The notes under the pieces: generated by a model
Told to the model about the DNA's origin: nothing
Seen by the model: only the letters and a program-made list of their open reading frames with translations
The model's database searches: none
Shown: positions 50,301-60,300 of the stretch, piece after piece
Numbering within the stretch: position 1 is the stretch's first letter
Layout of the letters: every line of letters starts with the position of its first letter
Assembly (NCBI GenBank): GCA_937951615.1
Contig: CALFBH010000011.1
Span: 1 to 64,000, forward strand
Direction of reading: 5' to 3'
DNA from: an uncultured Saprospiraceae bacterium
Lineage (GTDB): Bacteria; Bacteroidota; Bacteroidia; Chitinophagales; Saprospiraceae
DNA length: 64,000 nt
Position numbers and translations under genes: made by a program

Positions 50301-52457
50301 ATGAAAAAATATAAAATTTTAGGTTTGCTTATTATCTGTTTATTGGGTTTTCAGACAAGTTCAGTGAAGGCTCAAAGCGAATATGAATTGCTGAATATAC
50401 CTTTTATAAAATATGGTGATACCCTGAAAAACGCTTTATCCGGTGGCTTGAATGACGGGATATATAGTAATGCAGATTTGAATAATGACGGCGCGTTTGA
50501 TTTGCTGATATATGAATTGTCCAGCAAAAAGATGCTTCCATTTTTGCATGAAAATGCAGACTATATATATGCCCCGCAATACGAAACAATTTTTCCGCAG
50601 GTAGCGGGCTGGATAAGAGTGCAGGATTTTAATTGTGATGGAATAGCTGATTTATGGGTAAATGATGGTGCTGACGGAGTCGCTGTTTATTCCGGTGCTT
50701 ATGATTTGAATAATAATATTATTTTCAATCTTCAGACAGAAAATATACAATACAATGGGCAAACGATTTTGCCTATAGACAAAGACGATACGCCAGCTTT
50801 CATAGATGTAGATGGCGATAATGATATTGATATACTCAATTTTGGACCTTCCGGTGAATACCTGTATTACTATCAAAACCAGTCGCAGGAAATGGGCTGG
50901 GGCTGCGACAGCCTGACCTACATATTAGCGGACGAATGTTGGGGGAAGTTCAGAAAAAGTACCTCGATATACCTGAATGATACCTGTATCGTGATGTTGC
51001 AGGATGAAGATGAGGTGGATCGGTCGCTACACGTAGTACCCGCTTTTTCAGCTTTAAATCTGGATGGTGACGATGATATAGACTTATTATTGTTGGATAG
51101 CCTGGGAAGAGGATTGGTAGAATTGATAAATGAAGAAACACTTGATGGAGCCTATATTGGAAGTTTGTTGCCGGATTTTCCCAACGACTCAATAGCGATA
51201 AATATAAATAATCTGCCATTGGCTTCTTACGTAGAAATAAATGGAGATGGAATAAGAGACCTGGTCGTCGCAAAATTTGATGGTAGTTTTGACACCAATC
51301 ATAGTTATACGCACTGGTATTACCAAAATACTGGGACAGACGACGCGCCGATTTTTGATTTTGTACAATTAGATTTCATGGAAAGAGATATGGTAGATGC
51401 CGGGATGATTTCTGCACCGCTGTATTGGGATTATAATAATGATGGACGACAAGATATTGTTATTGCTGATGTTGGCGAGTTTGATCCACTTACTTTTTTG
51501 GCTGCCGCCAAATTGCAGGTCTATGAAAATATCGGAACGGCGAGTTGGCCGGTATTTGAGTTGGTAGAAGAAGACTTTGCCAATTTATCTACATTGCAAA
51601 TTAATAGTCTTCGTCCATCTTTTGGAGATATTGACGATGATGGTGATGATGATATTATTTTTGGCGATTTATTGGGAAAAGTATCCCTACTTAGAAATAA
51701 TGCTGGTGTGTTTGATTTTGAAGGGGCATTGCTGACTGGAATAGGATTCAATACACACCCACAACTCATTGATGTCAATCGAGACGGTTTGTTGGATTTG
51801 ATTATAGGAGAAGGAAATGGTAATCTGAATTACTATGAAAATACAGGAACAGCTACAAATCCTGACTTTGCATTGATATCTGATTTTTGGGGCGGGGTGG
51901 ATGTCCGTTTTCCTGGTGAAGTGTTGGGCTATAGCGCACCATTTTTATATCCTTACGGCGAAAATGGCGAATACCACCTTTTTGTCGGCTGCAATAATGG
52001 TAGCATTTATCATTATGATAATGTAGAAGGTAATCTTTCTGGTGTTTTTAGTTTGGTAGAAATATCGGAAGGCGATTGGGATGAGGGGCTGCGCTCTACG
52101 GTAGCGGTATCTGACATTAATAATGATACCTATACCGATTTTTTATTAGGCAATTATCGCGGTGGGATTAGTGTTTTTTCCGAAAACCAACCCATTCCTG
52201 TTTCAACGAATGAGGTGTTGGATAATTCAGCAATACAGATCTATCCAAATCCAGTTTCCGGACTGCTTACGATCAATACAAATAATGGACATGAGACTGT
52301 GGCAAAATTGATGGATATAAAAGGGCGATTGCTTATAAATACGTCCTCATTTTTCGAATTCGTCCAGCTACCCGTGCAGACACTTAGTGCCGGGTTGTAT
52401 ATTTTACAGATCCAACAGGGCAGGACAATTAGTACACACAAGATTTTTATACAATGA
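50301..52457 (+). CDS. FG-GAP/VCBS repeat protein with T9SS sorting domain
   Basis: Protein of 718 residues with a signal peptide (about 1-24, ending SVKA). About nine calcium-binding-type repeats (DxNxDGxxDLL/IxxL) occur: DLNNDGAFDLLIYEL, DFNCDGIADLWVND, DVDGDNDIDILNFG, NLDGDDDIDLLLLD, EINGDGIRDLVVAKFDG, DYNNDGRQDIVIADVG, DIDDDGDDDIIFGDLLG, DVNRDGLLDLIIGEGNG and DINNDTYTDFLLGNYRG. They form a beta-propeller of the FG-GAP/VCBS type. The C-terminus is a type A sorting domain (IQIYPNPVSG ... MDIKGRLL ... LSAGLYILQI ... HKIFIQ). It overlaps the next ORF by ATGA, though I prefer a later start there. Confidence 0.88.
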   Translation: MKKYKILGLLIICLLGFQTSSVKAQSEYELLNIPFIKYGDTLKNALSGGLNDGIYSNADLNNDGAFDLLIYELSSKKMLPFLHENADYIYAPQYETIFPQVAGWIRVQDFNCDGIADLWVNDGADGVAVYSGAYDLNNNIIFNLQTENIQYNGQTILPIDKDDTPAFIDVDGDNDIDILNFGPSGEYLYYYQNQSQEMGWGCDSLTYILADECWGKFRKSTSIYLNDTCIVMLQDEDEVDRSLHVVPAFSALNLDGDDDIDLLLLDSLGRGLVELINEETLDGAYIGSLLPDFPNDSIAININNLPLASYVEINGDGIRDLVVAKFDGSFDTNHSYTHWYYQNTGTDDAPIFDFVQLDFMERDMVDAGMISAPLYWDYNNDGRQDIVIADVGEFDPLTFLAAAKLQVYENIGTASWPVFELVEEDFANLSTLQINSLRPSFGDIDDDGDDDIIFGDLLGKVSLLRNNAGVFDFEGALLTGIGFNTHPQLIDVNRDGLLDLIIGEGNGNLNYYENTGTATNPDFALISDFWGGVDVRFPGEVLGYSAPFLYPYGENGEYHLFVGCNNGSIYHYDNVEGNLSGVFSLVEISEGDWDEGLRSTVAVSDINNDTYTDFLLGNYRGGISVFSENQPIPVSTNEVLDNSAIQIYPNPVSGLLTINTNNGHETVAKLMDIKGRLLINTSSFFEFVQLPVQTLSAGLYILQIQQGRTISTHKIFIQ

Positions 52458-52490
52458 AAAGATGGAAAGAATGTAACACATACACGCTGG

Positions 52491-52555
52491 CCTGCTTTGC
52501 AAAAGCGGTGTCCCGTATAGTTATCGGGATAAACCCACCACTTTTGCAAAGCAGG
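52491..52555. repeat. CAAAAGCGG-family palindrome (copy 2)
   Basis: Arms CCTGCTTTGCAAAAGCGGTG (52491-52510) and CACCACTTTTGCAAAGCAGG (52536-52555) with one mismatch, and an inner TCCCG / CGGGA hairpin. It lies directly after the FG-GAP gene and inside the frame of the next ORF. Related to 33816-33881. Confidence 0.88.
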
Positions 52556-52567
52556 CAAAGACTGCGA

Positions 52568-52915
52568 TTGCTGAAGACTAATTTTTTGCTGTTAATTACT
52601 TTTATAACCCTGCTTTCAGCCTGCATCTCCAATACACCCAAAGCCAACAAAACCAACGATAAAATCATCGGTGTATGGAAAGACGAAAACAGCACCATGA
52701 CCTATGCCGAAGACCGTAAATGGTATGGACAATGGGATACCGGAATGAACAGAGAAGGGCATTGGGAAGTCAAAGGAGATACCCTGTGGATGTATGCTGA
52801 AAACGGTTTTACCGTCATGGCATTTTACAAAATATTGAAAATGACGGAAACAGACTTCGAAATTCTTTCGCTGGAGAAAGACGGTATCATATTCCACAAA
52901 ACACGTGTACAGTAG
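52568..52915 (+). CDS. Small lipoprotein of unknown function
   Basis: From the TTG start used here, 115 residues: MLKTNFLLLITFITLLSAC with a clear lipobox (LLSAC), then a beta-rich domain (KIIGVWKDENSTMTYAEDRK, WYGQWDTGMNREGHWEVKGD, TLWMYAENGFTVMAFYKILK) resembling lipocalin-like lipoproteins (cf. DUF-type WxxxxGxW repeats). An in-frame ATG at 52454 overlaps the previous stop (ATGA), but the 38 residues between are a translation of the palindrome at 52491-52555, and the lipobox would then sit at Cys57, too deep for a signal. The last five codons lie in the 52899-52952 palindrome. Function not known. Confidence 0.65.
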   Translation: MLKTNFLLLITFITLLSACISNTPKANKTNDKIIGVWKDENSTMTYAEDRKWYGQWDTGMNREGHWEVKGDTLWMYAENGFTVMAFYKILKMTETDFEILSLEKDGIIFHKTRVQ

Positions 52916-52952
52916 CGAAAATTCATGAATTTTCGCTACTGTACACGTGTTT
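52899..52952. terminator. Perfect 54-bp palindrome overlapping two convergent gene ends
   Basis: Exact 27-bp arms (left arm AAACACGTGTACAGTAGCGA and AATTCA-type end, without the first A). It spans the last codons and the stop of the lipoprotein gene and the stop of the sterol-desaturase-family gene. The transcript can fold in both directions. The central ATTCATGAAT is the same as at 48533-48574. Confidence 0.88.
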
Positions 52953-53964
52953 ACGTTTTCTTCCGTTTCTTCTTCGCCGCTTTGCCCTTTGTTTTAGCGA
53001 TAGGTTTATTCTGCGTCGGTGCAGACAGGGTATCAGCTGTGGTCAGGCTGGCTTCAAAAACATTATCTTTTTGTTTGCCTTTAGAAAATAGAAAGACAAA
53101 AGGATAAACAAATTGCCCTAAAAAAGAGCGAGGCATTTCATCCATATCATCTACACCGAGTTCTGGTGCCTCATCTGTTTTCGGTAAATAGTAGGTGCCT
53201 ATCAGCAAATCCCACAAAGGCAGTACAGAAGCAAAATTAACCCCATAACGCATCGGCAGGTTTTTGGCATGATGCCAAAGGTGGGTTTGTGGTGTAATGA
53301 TTAAATAATTGAAAAAACCGAAATTGAACTTGATATTTGTATGCGAAAAGAAAGCAGCAAAATAAACCAGTGTAAGCTGTAGTATCGTAAACTCTTTGGC
53401 TGTATAACCAATCAAACCCAGCGGAAGAAAAAGAAAAGGTTTGAAAATAAAAAACTCTCCCCAGTGAAAATGCCTGGAAGAAGCAAAGCCGATTTCCTCC
53501 TGCGCATGATGTATTTTGTGAAAAGCCCAGAGAAAATTGAAACGATGCATCGCATAATGCGCCAAAAACTCCATCAAATCCACCAAAATAAAGAGAATCA
53601 ATAGCTGCGCCCAGAGTGGGAGAGAATGAATTTCGAAAAGTACCGGATTATCAATGCCTATGGAAGCAAATCCTGCCGTATAAGCCTCGCCAATAACATA
53701 CATTAAAGCAAAAAAGCCTAAGCCCATAAACAGGAAATCATTGAAAAAAACATAAAACAAGTCCTGCCAAAAACCTTTGCGCCCTACGACTTTGTAATCC
53801 AGCTTACGGGGAAAAACCAACTCCAAAATAAAGCACAACAAACACCATACAATGACCCAGTGATAGACATTATACAGAGAAAAAGAATACAATTGCTTAA
53901 GAACAGCATCCCAGTACAACCAGAAAATTTCGACAAATCTTGATATAAAAGCTGCAGCATCCAT
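52951..53964 (-). CDS. Sterol desaturase / fatty acid hydroxylase family protein
   Basis: Integral membrane di-iron protein of 337 residues. Three His boxes of the family are present: LAHYAMHRFNF, FHKIHHAQ and HLWHH, with a further RHFHW after the second. Helices lie at about 25-50, 65-95, 115-135 and 175-210. The Lys-rich tail (KTKGKAAKKKRKKT) is cytoplasmic. It probably hydroxylates a lipid; the substrate (sterol-like, sphingolipid or ether lipid) is not determinable. The open frame starts 11 codons earlier at a TTG; I use the ATG giving MDAAAFISRF. A perfect palindrome forms its 3' end. Confidence 0.87.
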   Translation of the reverse strand: MDAAAFISRFVEIFWLYWDAVLKQLYSFSLYNVYHWVIVWCLLCFILELVFPRKLDYKVVGRKGFWQDLFYVFFNDFLFMGLGFFALMYVIGEAYTAGFASIGIDNPVLFEIHSLPLWAQLLILFILVDLMEFLAHYAMHRFNFLWAFHKIHHAQEEIGFASSRHFHWGEFFIFKPFLFLPLGLIGYTAKEFTILQLTLVYFAAFFSHTNIKFNFGFFNYLIITPQTHLWHHAKNLPMRYGVNFASVLPLWDLLIGTYYLPKTDEAPELGVDDMDEMPRSFLGQFVYPFVFLFSKGKQKDNVFEASLTTADTLSAPTQNKPIAKTKGKAAKKKRKKT

Positions 53965-54312
53965 AGTGGGTGGTTTTGTATCATAAAGATAAGGCAATTT
54001 TTTACCATTTCTATGATTTGAATCGGATTTCCAACATTATTTCTACATATTTAGGATGTCACAAAACTAATGTAACTAGGAATAAAATGTTAAATGTTTC
54101 TTCATTTGTCAAAGTTTTGTTAAAATTGCATTCAGATGTATTTTGAATAAAGCATCTGAATGCAAAAAGAAACCAAATTCTATACCTATGAAACCAAAAG
54201 CCGATACCATCTTTGACCTACCTATAAGTAATTTTTTACAAGTACATCTTATTAGATATTCAACGCTTTAACTGTTTAAGTTGAAGGGCTGTCCTTTTGT
54301 GAAAACCAAAAA
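53965..54312. other. Intergenic stretch upstream of the adhesin operon
   Basis: No full gene. It contains a possible short leader frame at 54188-54271 (27 codons, MKPKADTIFDLPISNFLQ...), with no other support. TTTTG (54116-54120) and TATTTTG (54139-54145) are near-matches to the -33/-7 boxes, one base off, and might be the promoter of the operon. Confidence 0.4.
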
Positions 54313-54675
54313 ATGTTGCACATGATTTTGTCAAATATTTTGAAAATAACTATAGTCTCGTTGCTTTTTCTATTTTGTTCCAATCTTTTTGGGCAAAAAA
54401 ATGGAGTCGATGTCGCACCAGTTCAAGAACAGGTTGTTCTTGTAAAAAAAGGCAATGATGACACAAACCCTAATATAGAACAAATGAATGATGATGTTTC
54501 AGACATGAAAACATTAGCCCACCTTCTGGGGGTAGATTCATCTAAACTTACGCTAAGTATGGAGAACTATCAGTTTTGGGCAAAAAAGAGTAAAGAAATA
54601 CCATACAACAATACATATCAAACCATAATTTTAGACCACCTAAGTGAGATAAAATTGAAACACAGAAAAAACTAG
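54313..54675 (+). CDS. Small exported protein of unknown function, adhesin operon
   Basis: Protein of 120 residues with a signal peptide (about 1-27: MILSNILKITIVSLLFLFCS, cut near FGQ). The mature part is polar and helical (QEQVVLVKKGNDDTNPNIEQ, MKTLAHLLGVDSSKLTLSME, QTIILDHLSEIKLKHRKN). No family recognised. It starts at ATG 54313; an ATG three codons later is as good. Four bases separate it from the next gene, and the giant adhesin gene follows, so it may help export or anchor those proteins. This is inference from context. Confidence 0.6.
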   Translation: MLHMILSNILKITIVSLLFLFCSNLFGQKNGVDVAPVQEQVVLVKKGNDDTNPNIEQMNDDVSDMKTLAHLLGVDSSKLTLSMENYQFWAKKSKEIPYNNTYQTIILDHLSEIKLKHRKN

Positions 54676-54679
54676 AATC

Positions 54680-57331
54680 ATGATTAAAAAGATATTAATT
54701 CTGGTGAGCATCTACCTCTTTATTGGAGGATTTCAAGACCTGAAAGCCCAAACTTCGTGTATTGGAGGTGGTAGCATTACAGTAGAACTTATTTGTATCG
54801 AAATGTTGGCAGGAGGAGAAATTGGTAATGAAGAACCTACTGTTCTCACAACAGTTGTTGATAATACTGGGGCTACTCTGATAAATGCCGATTGCGGACA
54901 AACAGATTCTGACATCGGTGGAGGTGGCTCAACTGGTGCAATAGGGCCTGGCTTCTCAACAATGACAATTCCTTATCCTTATACGACAGGAAATTTTGGA
55001 GATGATAATACTTTTCCCAATACCATTGATATAACTTTTGATGTTTGGGAAGATGACGGAGGGAACAGGTGTGACTTTGATACTGGAGGAGGAGCTTTTA
55101 CGGATGATGATGATAATTTTTGTGCATCAGGAACAACAACTGTTGATGTTGCTACCCTATGGGGTACAGGAGGTGCATGTCCGGTATCTCTGTTGTCTGA
55201 TGGAAGTGTAAATGCCTGTACAGTTACTGCTCCAAACGTGTTTAGGGTTAATTGCGGTGGCGAATGGGTGATTACTTATCAGGTATATGTAGATTTTTCT
55301 ATTCCACTTGACGTAGATGCACCATTAAGTGTTGCACTTGGTGGTACAGCACCAGTTTATGGTTATGAAATAGGAACCACTAATCTGATTTCAGGAGGTA
55401 CTTGGACGGCAAGTCCAGGCGCAATAACAGATAATGGAGACGGTTCTGCTGTACTTGATGCTACAGGATTGAATGATGGAGATTTAATCACTTTATGTTA
55501 TTCAGGAGATAATTGCTGCCAAACAACTACTGAATGTACTACAGTTAAGGTAGTAGAATTTATTGATGCCAATCCTGATTTTACATCAGCTATAGCTTGT
55601 CCTGCATCTGGAGAAGAAGGCTTTTGTGGCGGAGAAACGATGTCTCTGGAAGGCTATATTCAGGGCGTTGCAGGTACGCCTAAAACTGAATCTGTTGGAA
55701 ATGCCAATGGTGACTATATTGCACAGTGGGAAGTAAGTGTTGACGGAGGCGCATTTAATATCTTGAATGTTGGTGGAACTGATATTACTTCAGCCGGACC
55801 AGATGGTATTAACTTTAATGCGGATGATACTTCTATTGAAGATTATTCTTACGCTTTACCAACTCCTCCTAATTGTGGAAAAGAAACCTATGATTACAGA
55901 CTGGTTGTTTTTCCCTTAGCAGAAGCTATTGACCAGATTGGAGCAGATTGTCCATCGGCTATTCGTACTTACGATTTTGGTTCAGGACCAAATGGTGCTG
56001 CAACATCAGTTATTGAAGTTGATTTATCTGCGGGCGCACCGGCTGGTGCAACAGTAAAAGGAATTGAGTACAATATTATAGGAACAACTCAAAACTCTGC
56101 TTGTGGAGGAAGTTATGGTAATAGCTGGGTATCTGAACTTCGGGTAGAGGTTGTAGGTACGTCTTCAGGAGGTGGCTATACTTCGGGTGTTATTAATCCA
56201 AACGGGCCGGGAGCACCAGGCCCATTCGACCCAGGACTTTATGCTGATTTTAACAATACAGTAATTGTAAATCCTCCACTTCCAGCTGATGGAGTATGGA
56301 CGATTCACGCATGGGATACTTTTAATGATAATGGAGGTGCAGAAGGTGAATTTAGCACAGGTTCATATATTCGGGTTATTTACTGTTTACCACCAACTCC
56401 AATAGGGGCACCTGGTGAAAATATTACACAGGAATATTATCCTATAGCATGTCAGGCGGTTGTTTGTAAACCACCTGTTATTAATACAGATTTTAGCGAA
56501 CCAGCACCAGGTTGTAATCCTGCTGTTACAATAAATTGTACAGCTTATCCTGGAGACCCTATTAATGATAGTGGTGCTGATTTGCCAGAAGGAGCTGCCG
56601 TCTTATATTCTACAGACGGGGGAACGACTTATACTAGTATTGATCCTTATGATGCAGTATCTATTACTGCAACAGATATTTCAGACCAATCTGACTTAAC
56701 TGTTGAATATCAAATTGTCCAGCCTGGCTGTCCAGACTGTGCTAATGTAACAGGCTCTTTTACACTTAGCTTACCTGCTGATCCTTCTATTACTGATGAT
56801 GTAATTTGTAGTGGCGAAACTGCTGCTCTAATGGCTACATGTGGAGCGGGAGAAATTACGAATTGGTATAGTGATATGGCAGGAACTACACAGGTAGGAA
56901 CAGGAAGTAGTTTTACACCGGCAGATACTGCACCAGGTGTATATACTTATTATGCACAATGTGTTGATGGAAATGGATGTCTAAGTAATTTAGTGCCTGT
57001 GATGCTAACGATTAGTGAAAACCCAGACCCTGCACTTACCTGTCCGCCAGCAGAAATAGGGCAATGTGGTGGAGAATTTAATTGTATGTTCAATGATGCT
57101 AATCCAAATACACAAGCAAATGGTACAGAAGCAGCCCCCATAATTTCAGGCTCTGCAGCCTCCTTCGTAACGGATCCTGTACAAGGTATCATCGACCCTG
57201 TCTCTGCTCCTGTAAATGTACCGCTTACTTTAATTTTAACCTATACAGACCCCGTAAGCGGATGTACTGCTTCAGAGTCATGCACATTTACAGTAGTAAG
57301 TTCAGGACAATCTGCCGCAGGAGGCTTTTAA
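54680..57331 (+). CDS. Large secreted protein with Ig-like modules
   Basis: Protein of 883 residues with signal peptide (about 1-23). The first part (about 25-220) is a beta-rich, Gly/Asp-rich domain with repeated Cys (CIGGGSITVELICIEML, VWEDDGGNRCDFDTGGG, CGGEWVITYQVYVDF). A central beta-sandwich begins near 420 (IRTYDFGSGPNGAATSVIEV, WVSELRVEVVG, DGVWTIHAWDTFNDNGGAEG), resembling P-type/jelly-roll domains. Ig-like modules follow (CSGETAALMATCGAGEITNW, ADTAPGVYTYYAQCVDGNGC), of the kind used throughout the next gene. There is no sorting domain at the C-terminus, which ends SGQSAAGGF. It lacks Lys/Arg almost completely. Middle gene of the adhesin operon. Confidence 0.75.
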   Translation: MIKKILILVSIYLFIGGFQDLKAQTSCIGGGSITVELICIEMLAGGEIGNEEPTVLTTVVDNTGATLINADCGQTDSDIGGGGSTGAIGPGFSTMTIPYPYTTGNFGDDNTFPNTIDITFDVWEDDGGNRCDFDTGGGAFTDDDDNFCASGTTTVDVATLWGTGGACPVSLLSDGSVNACTVTAPNVFRVNCGGEWVITYQVYVDFSIPLDVDAPLSVALGGTAPVYGYEIGTTNLISGGTWTASPGAITDNGDGSAVLDATGLNDGDLITLCYSGDNCCQTTTECTTVKVVEFIDANPDFTSAIACPASGEEGFCGGETMSLEGYIQGVAGTPKTESVGNANGDYIAQWEVSVDGGAFNILNVGGTDITSAGPDGINFNADDTSIEDYSYALPTPPNCGKETYDYRLVVFPLAEAIDQIGADCPSAIRTYDFGSGPNGAATSVIEVDLSAGAPAGATVKGIEYNIIGTTQNSACGGSYGNSWVSELRVEVVGTSSGGGYTSGVINPNGPGAPGPFDPGLYADFNNTVIVNPPLPADGVWTIHAWDTFNDNGGAEGEFSTGSYIRVIYCLPPTPIGAPGENITQEYYPIACQAVVCKPPVINTDFSEPAPGCNPAVTINCTAYPGDPINDSGADLPEGAAVLYSTDGGTTYTSIDPYDAVSITATDISDQSDLTVEYQIVQPGCPDCANVTGSFTLSLPADPSITDDVICSGETAALMATCGAGEITNWYSDMAGTTQVGTGSSFTPADTAPGVYTYYAQCVDGNGCLSNLVPVMLTISENPDPALTCPPAEIGQCGGEFNCMFNDANPNTQANGTEAAPIISGSAASFVTDPVQGIIDPVSAPVNVPLTLILTYTDPVSGCTASESCTFTVVSSGQSAAGGF

Positions 57332-57353
57332 GATACCCTTAAAAACAGACGAA

Positions 57354-60300
57354 ATGAAACCTAAATCTAAGATGAATAATCCGACCAAATCCAGTCTTAT
57401 GAAAACCAGAATAAAGAACTTATTAAGTATAGCACTCGTGATGTTATGCCTTTGCTTTTCTGTAAATCACTCCCAGGCCTGTCACATTGGTAGTGCTTCC
57501 TTTGATATAGGAGCCAGTGGAATTGATAATAGTAATGTGTGTGAGCCTTCTTTTGAGCTTTGTTATACATACTCCACTTCAGTTGGTGATCTTAATGCAT
57601 ATCCTTGCCAAAAAAGTATAACTATAACAACGCCAGCAGGTGCTGCAAGTATTGGCCCTATCGTATTGGGTTTTGATGGAGATAGTCAGACAGCTTGTGT
57701 TGCTGCATCTCTATGTCCCGGTGTAAATGCTGTAAGTTTTTCTGGCGATGGAACGGCTGTAATAGGAGGAACAATTACAGACAATGTAGGTAACTCTATA
57801 GATACTGGTACGCCTGCCCTAGATCCTGCCTTTACAGCATCTTCTATGATTGTCTGTGTCGGCGATGTGGTCAATCTGCTTGCCAATGATACACGTTGTA
57901 ATATTTTTAGTGGGTCAGGTGTAGCAGGCAATACTTTCTCTGCTACCGTGGAAGGATGTTATACCATAACGAATACACTGGCTGCTGGAACTCCTTGTGA
58001 AGTTTCTGCAACCATGAATATTACGGTGCTAGACCCACAGCCTCCCACTACGGTTGATGTACCAGTATGTTTTGCAGATGCAGCTACAACTGCGGCAGAA
58101 CTTACTGCCTCATGTGTCGTTTGCACGGGAGGATGTGCAACATCAACAGCTACCACTACCTGGTGGGATGCAGCAATGGGTGGAAATATGATTGCTTCGA
58201 CTGCAGGTTTTATATCCTCGGAAACAGTTGCTGGAACGTATACTTATTATGCAGAATGTTCCTGTGGCCCTTGTATCTCAGGCAGAACAGCAGCTACGCT
58301 GACCATTTTGCCGGATATTCAAATATCAGTTGCCGTGAAAAGCTGTGATGGTATGATCAATGGTGGAAATGGTGATGAAGTATTTACCGGCGAAGACCCG
58401 ACTGATGATATAGTTACGCTTGATGTTACCGTTACATTTGTAGGCGGAAGTATTCCCAATGCGGGTACACTCGTGATATCCGACTTGTTGGGTTCAGCAC
58501 TTGGAGGAACGACAACGACAATGCTTGCCGCAGGTGATGTAGAATATGTATTTACAGACGTGACAGTTCCCGGAGATGGAACAACTGCATTTAATTTTGA
58601 TGCCACTTTTACGGATGGCGTTACCGGACTGGCCTGTGATAACCAGCTGGCTGGCGGTCCTTACGGAGATTGCTCCTGTATAGAAATAGCCTGCCATGAT
58701 GAAATGATGTATCAGGGGATGACTGGTGGTGGAAATAATGCTGCATTAGTGACTACTTATGTATTGCTTGATCCTACCGGAACAACAATTATTCAGGAAG
58801 ATGCAGGAGCTGTCTTTGATATGACTAGCCTGAATCCGAATATTGCTTATCCATACCATATTATAAATTATGACCCCGCATCAGGCGTGACACCACCCGC
58901 AGTAGGCGGAGCTATTGATGATTACATCAATCCTGCCGACCCCTGCCATGATGTAGATGTCTCTTTCCCGTGTTATATCACAAGAACAGAAGATTTTATA
59001 TTTGATGTAGCAGCAGATTGTGCGAATATTATTAATCAGGTATTGGTCAATGATGTGACTGGTGGTTGGGATCCTGATTTATATCTGGGAACTGGCGCAC
59101 CTCCTGCCAATTCTTACAACGTATATCTGGCTCCGCTTGGCGCAACAGATGCCACAGGAGCATTAGTAGGACCAGTTCTGGTTGACAACGCTAGTGTACC
59201 GGCCACCCTGCCTTTTGTAGTGAGTGCCCCAGGAGATTACACTGTAGTCATGGAAGATGGAAATGGTTGTATTGAAACCATCGATGTACATATTATCCCA
59301 CAATATGATGCTGAAGTAACAGATGATTTGATTTGTATTGGTCCTGACGGAACTACAGCAGACTTCGATCTATATAATTTGCTGACAGGTGTGATTCCAC
59401 CTAATATTGATCGCCCAGGTGTATTTGCTGGTATTGCCGGTATCGTTCAGAATGCCTCGACGTCACCGCCTACTGCCATTATTCCAGGCGCAACACTTGA
59501 AGTATTACAATCCGCTCCGGGACAGACGGTATTCCCGATTACTTATACGATTGGAAACTTGGATTATTCAACAATTCCACCAGGTGTGTTGCCACCTCCC
59601 GCTGTACCCTGTTTATTTACTTTTGATATTAATTTGACGCTAAGTCGTCCACAAACACCAGACTTGGCAACGTACACACACTGTTTTGGTGATCCACGCC
59701 CCGTTGATGTAACCCAGCCCTTACCATTTCCACTAACCAATGGCCTATTCAGCGATTGTGGAGCAGGAATGACCAATTGGTATGAGGGAGGAGCCGCAGC
59801 AGGCACGACTAGTCCAGGAGAATTTTTCTTACCATCAGATATTCAGGTTCGCCCTGTAGGTGCTTATATTTTTCAGGCAGAATGTGTAGATGCCAATGGT
59901 TGTGTAAGTGATTTGGTCGACGTAACGCTTGTTGTTCAAGAGGTACCTAATGCACCAACATTAACAGCCCTCTACGTATGTCAGGACGGAGAACCACCAG
60001 TAATTACTCCAACTTCAAATAATCCTGCCGGCGGAGCCGCTACGTATAATATTTATGAAAATACAGGTGGTATTCCTTCTACAGGAGCTATCGAAACCTG
60101 TCTGAATGCTTTTGACTTATCCAGCGCAGCTTATGCAACGTCTGGTGTTGGTGGAAATATTCTTTTTGATATTACTCAACCAGATTGTTATACGTATCAG
60201 ATTACGGAGTTTGTTGGTGATTGTCCAAATAACTTAGGTTGTGAATCTCCCGTAGAAACGGTTAATGTATTTGTATTGCCACATCCACCCGTAACGGTTG

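Noticed and set aside
54188-54271. 27-codon leader peptide before the adhesin operon
   Set aside because: Open frame only; no attenuator hairpin or repeated codons to support a leader peptide.
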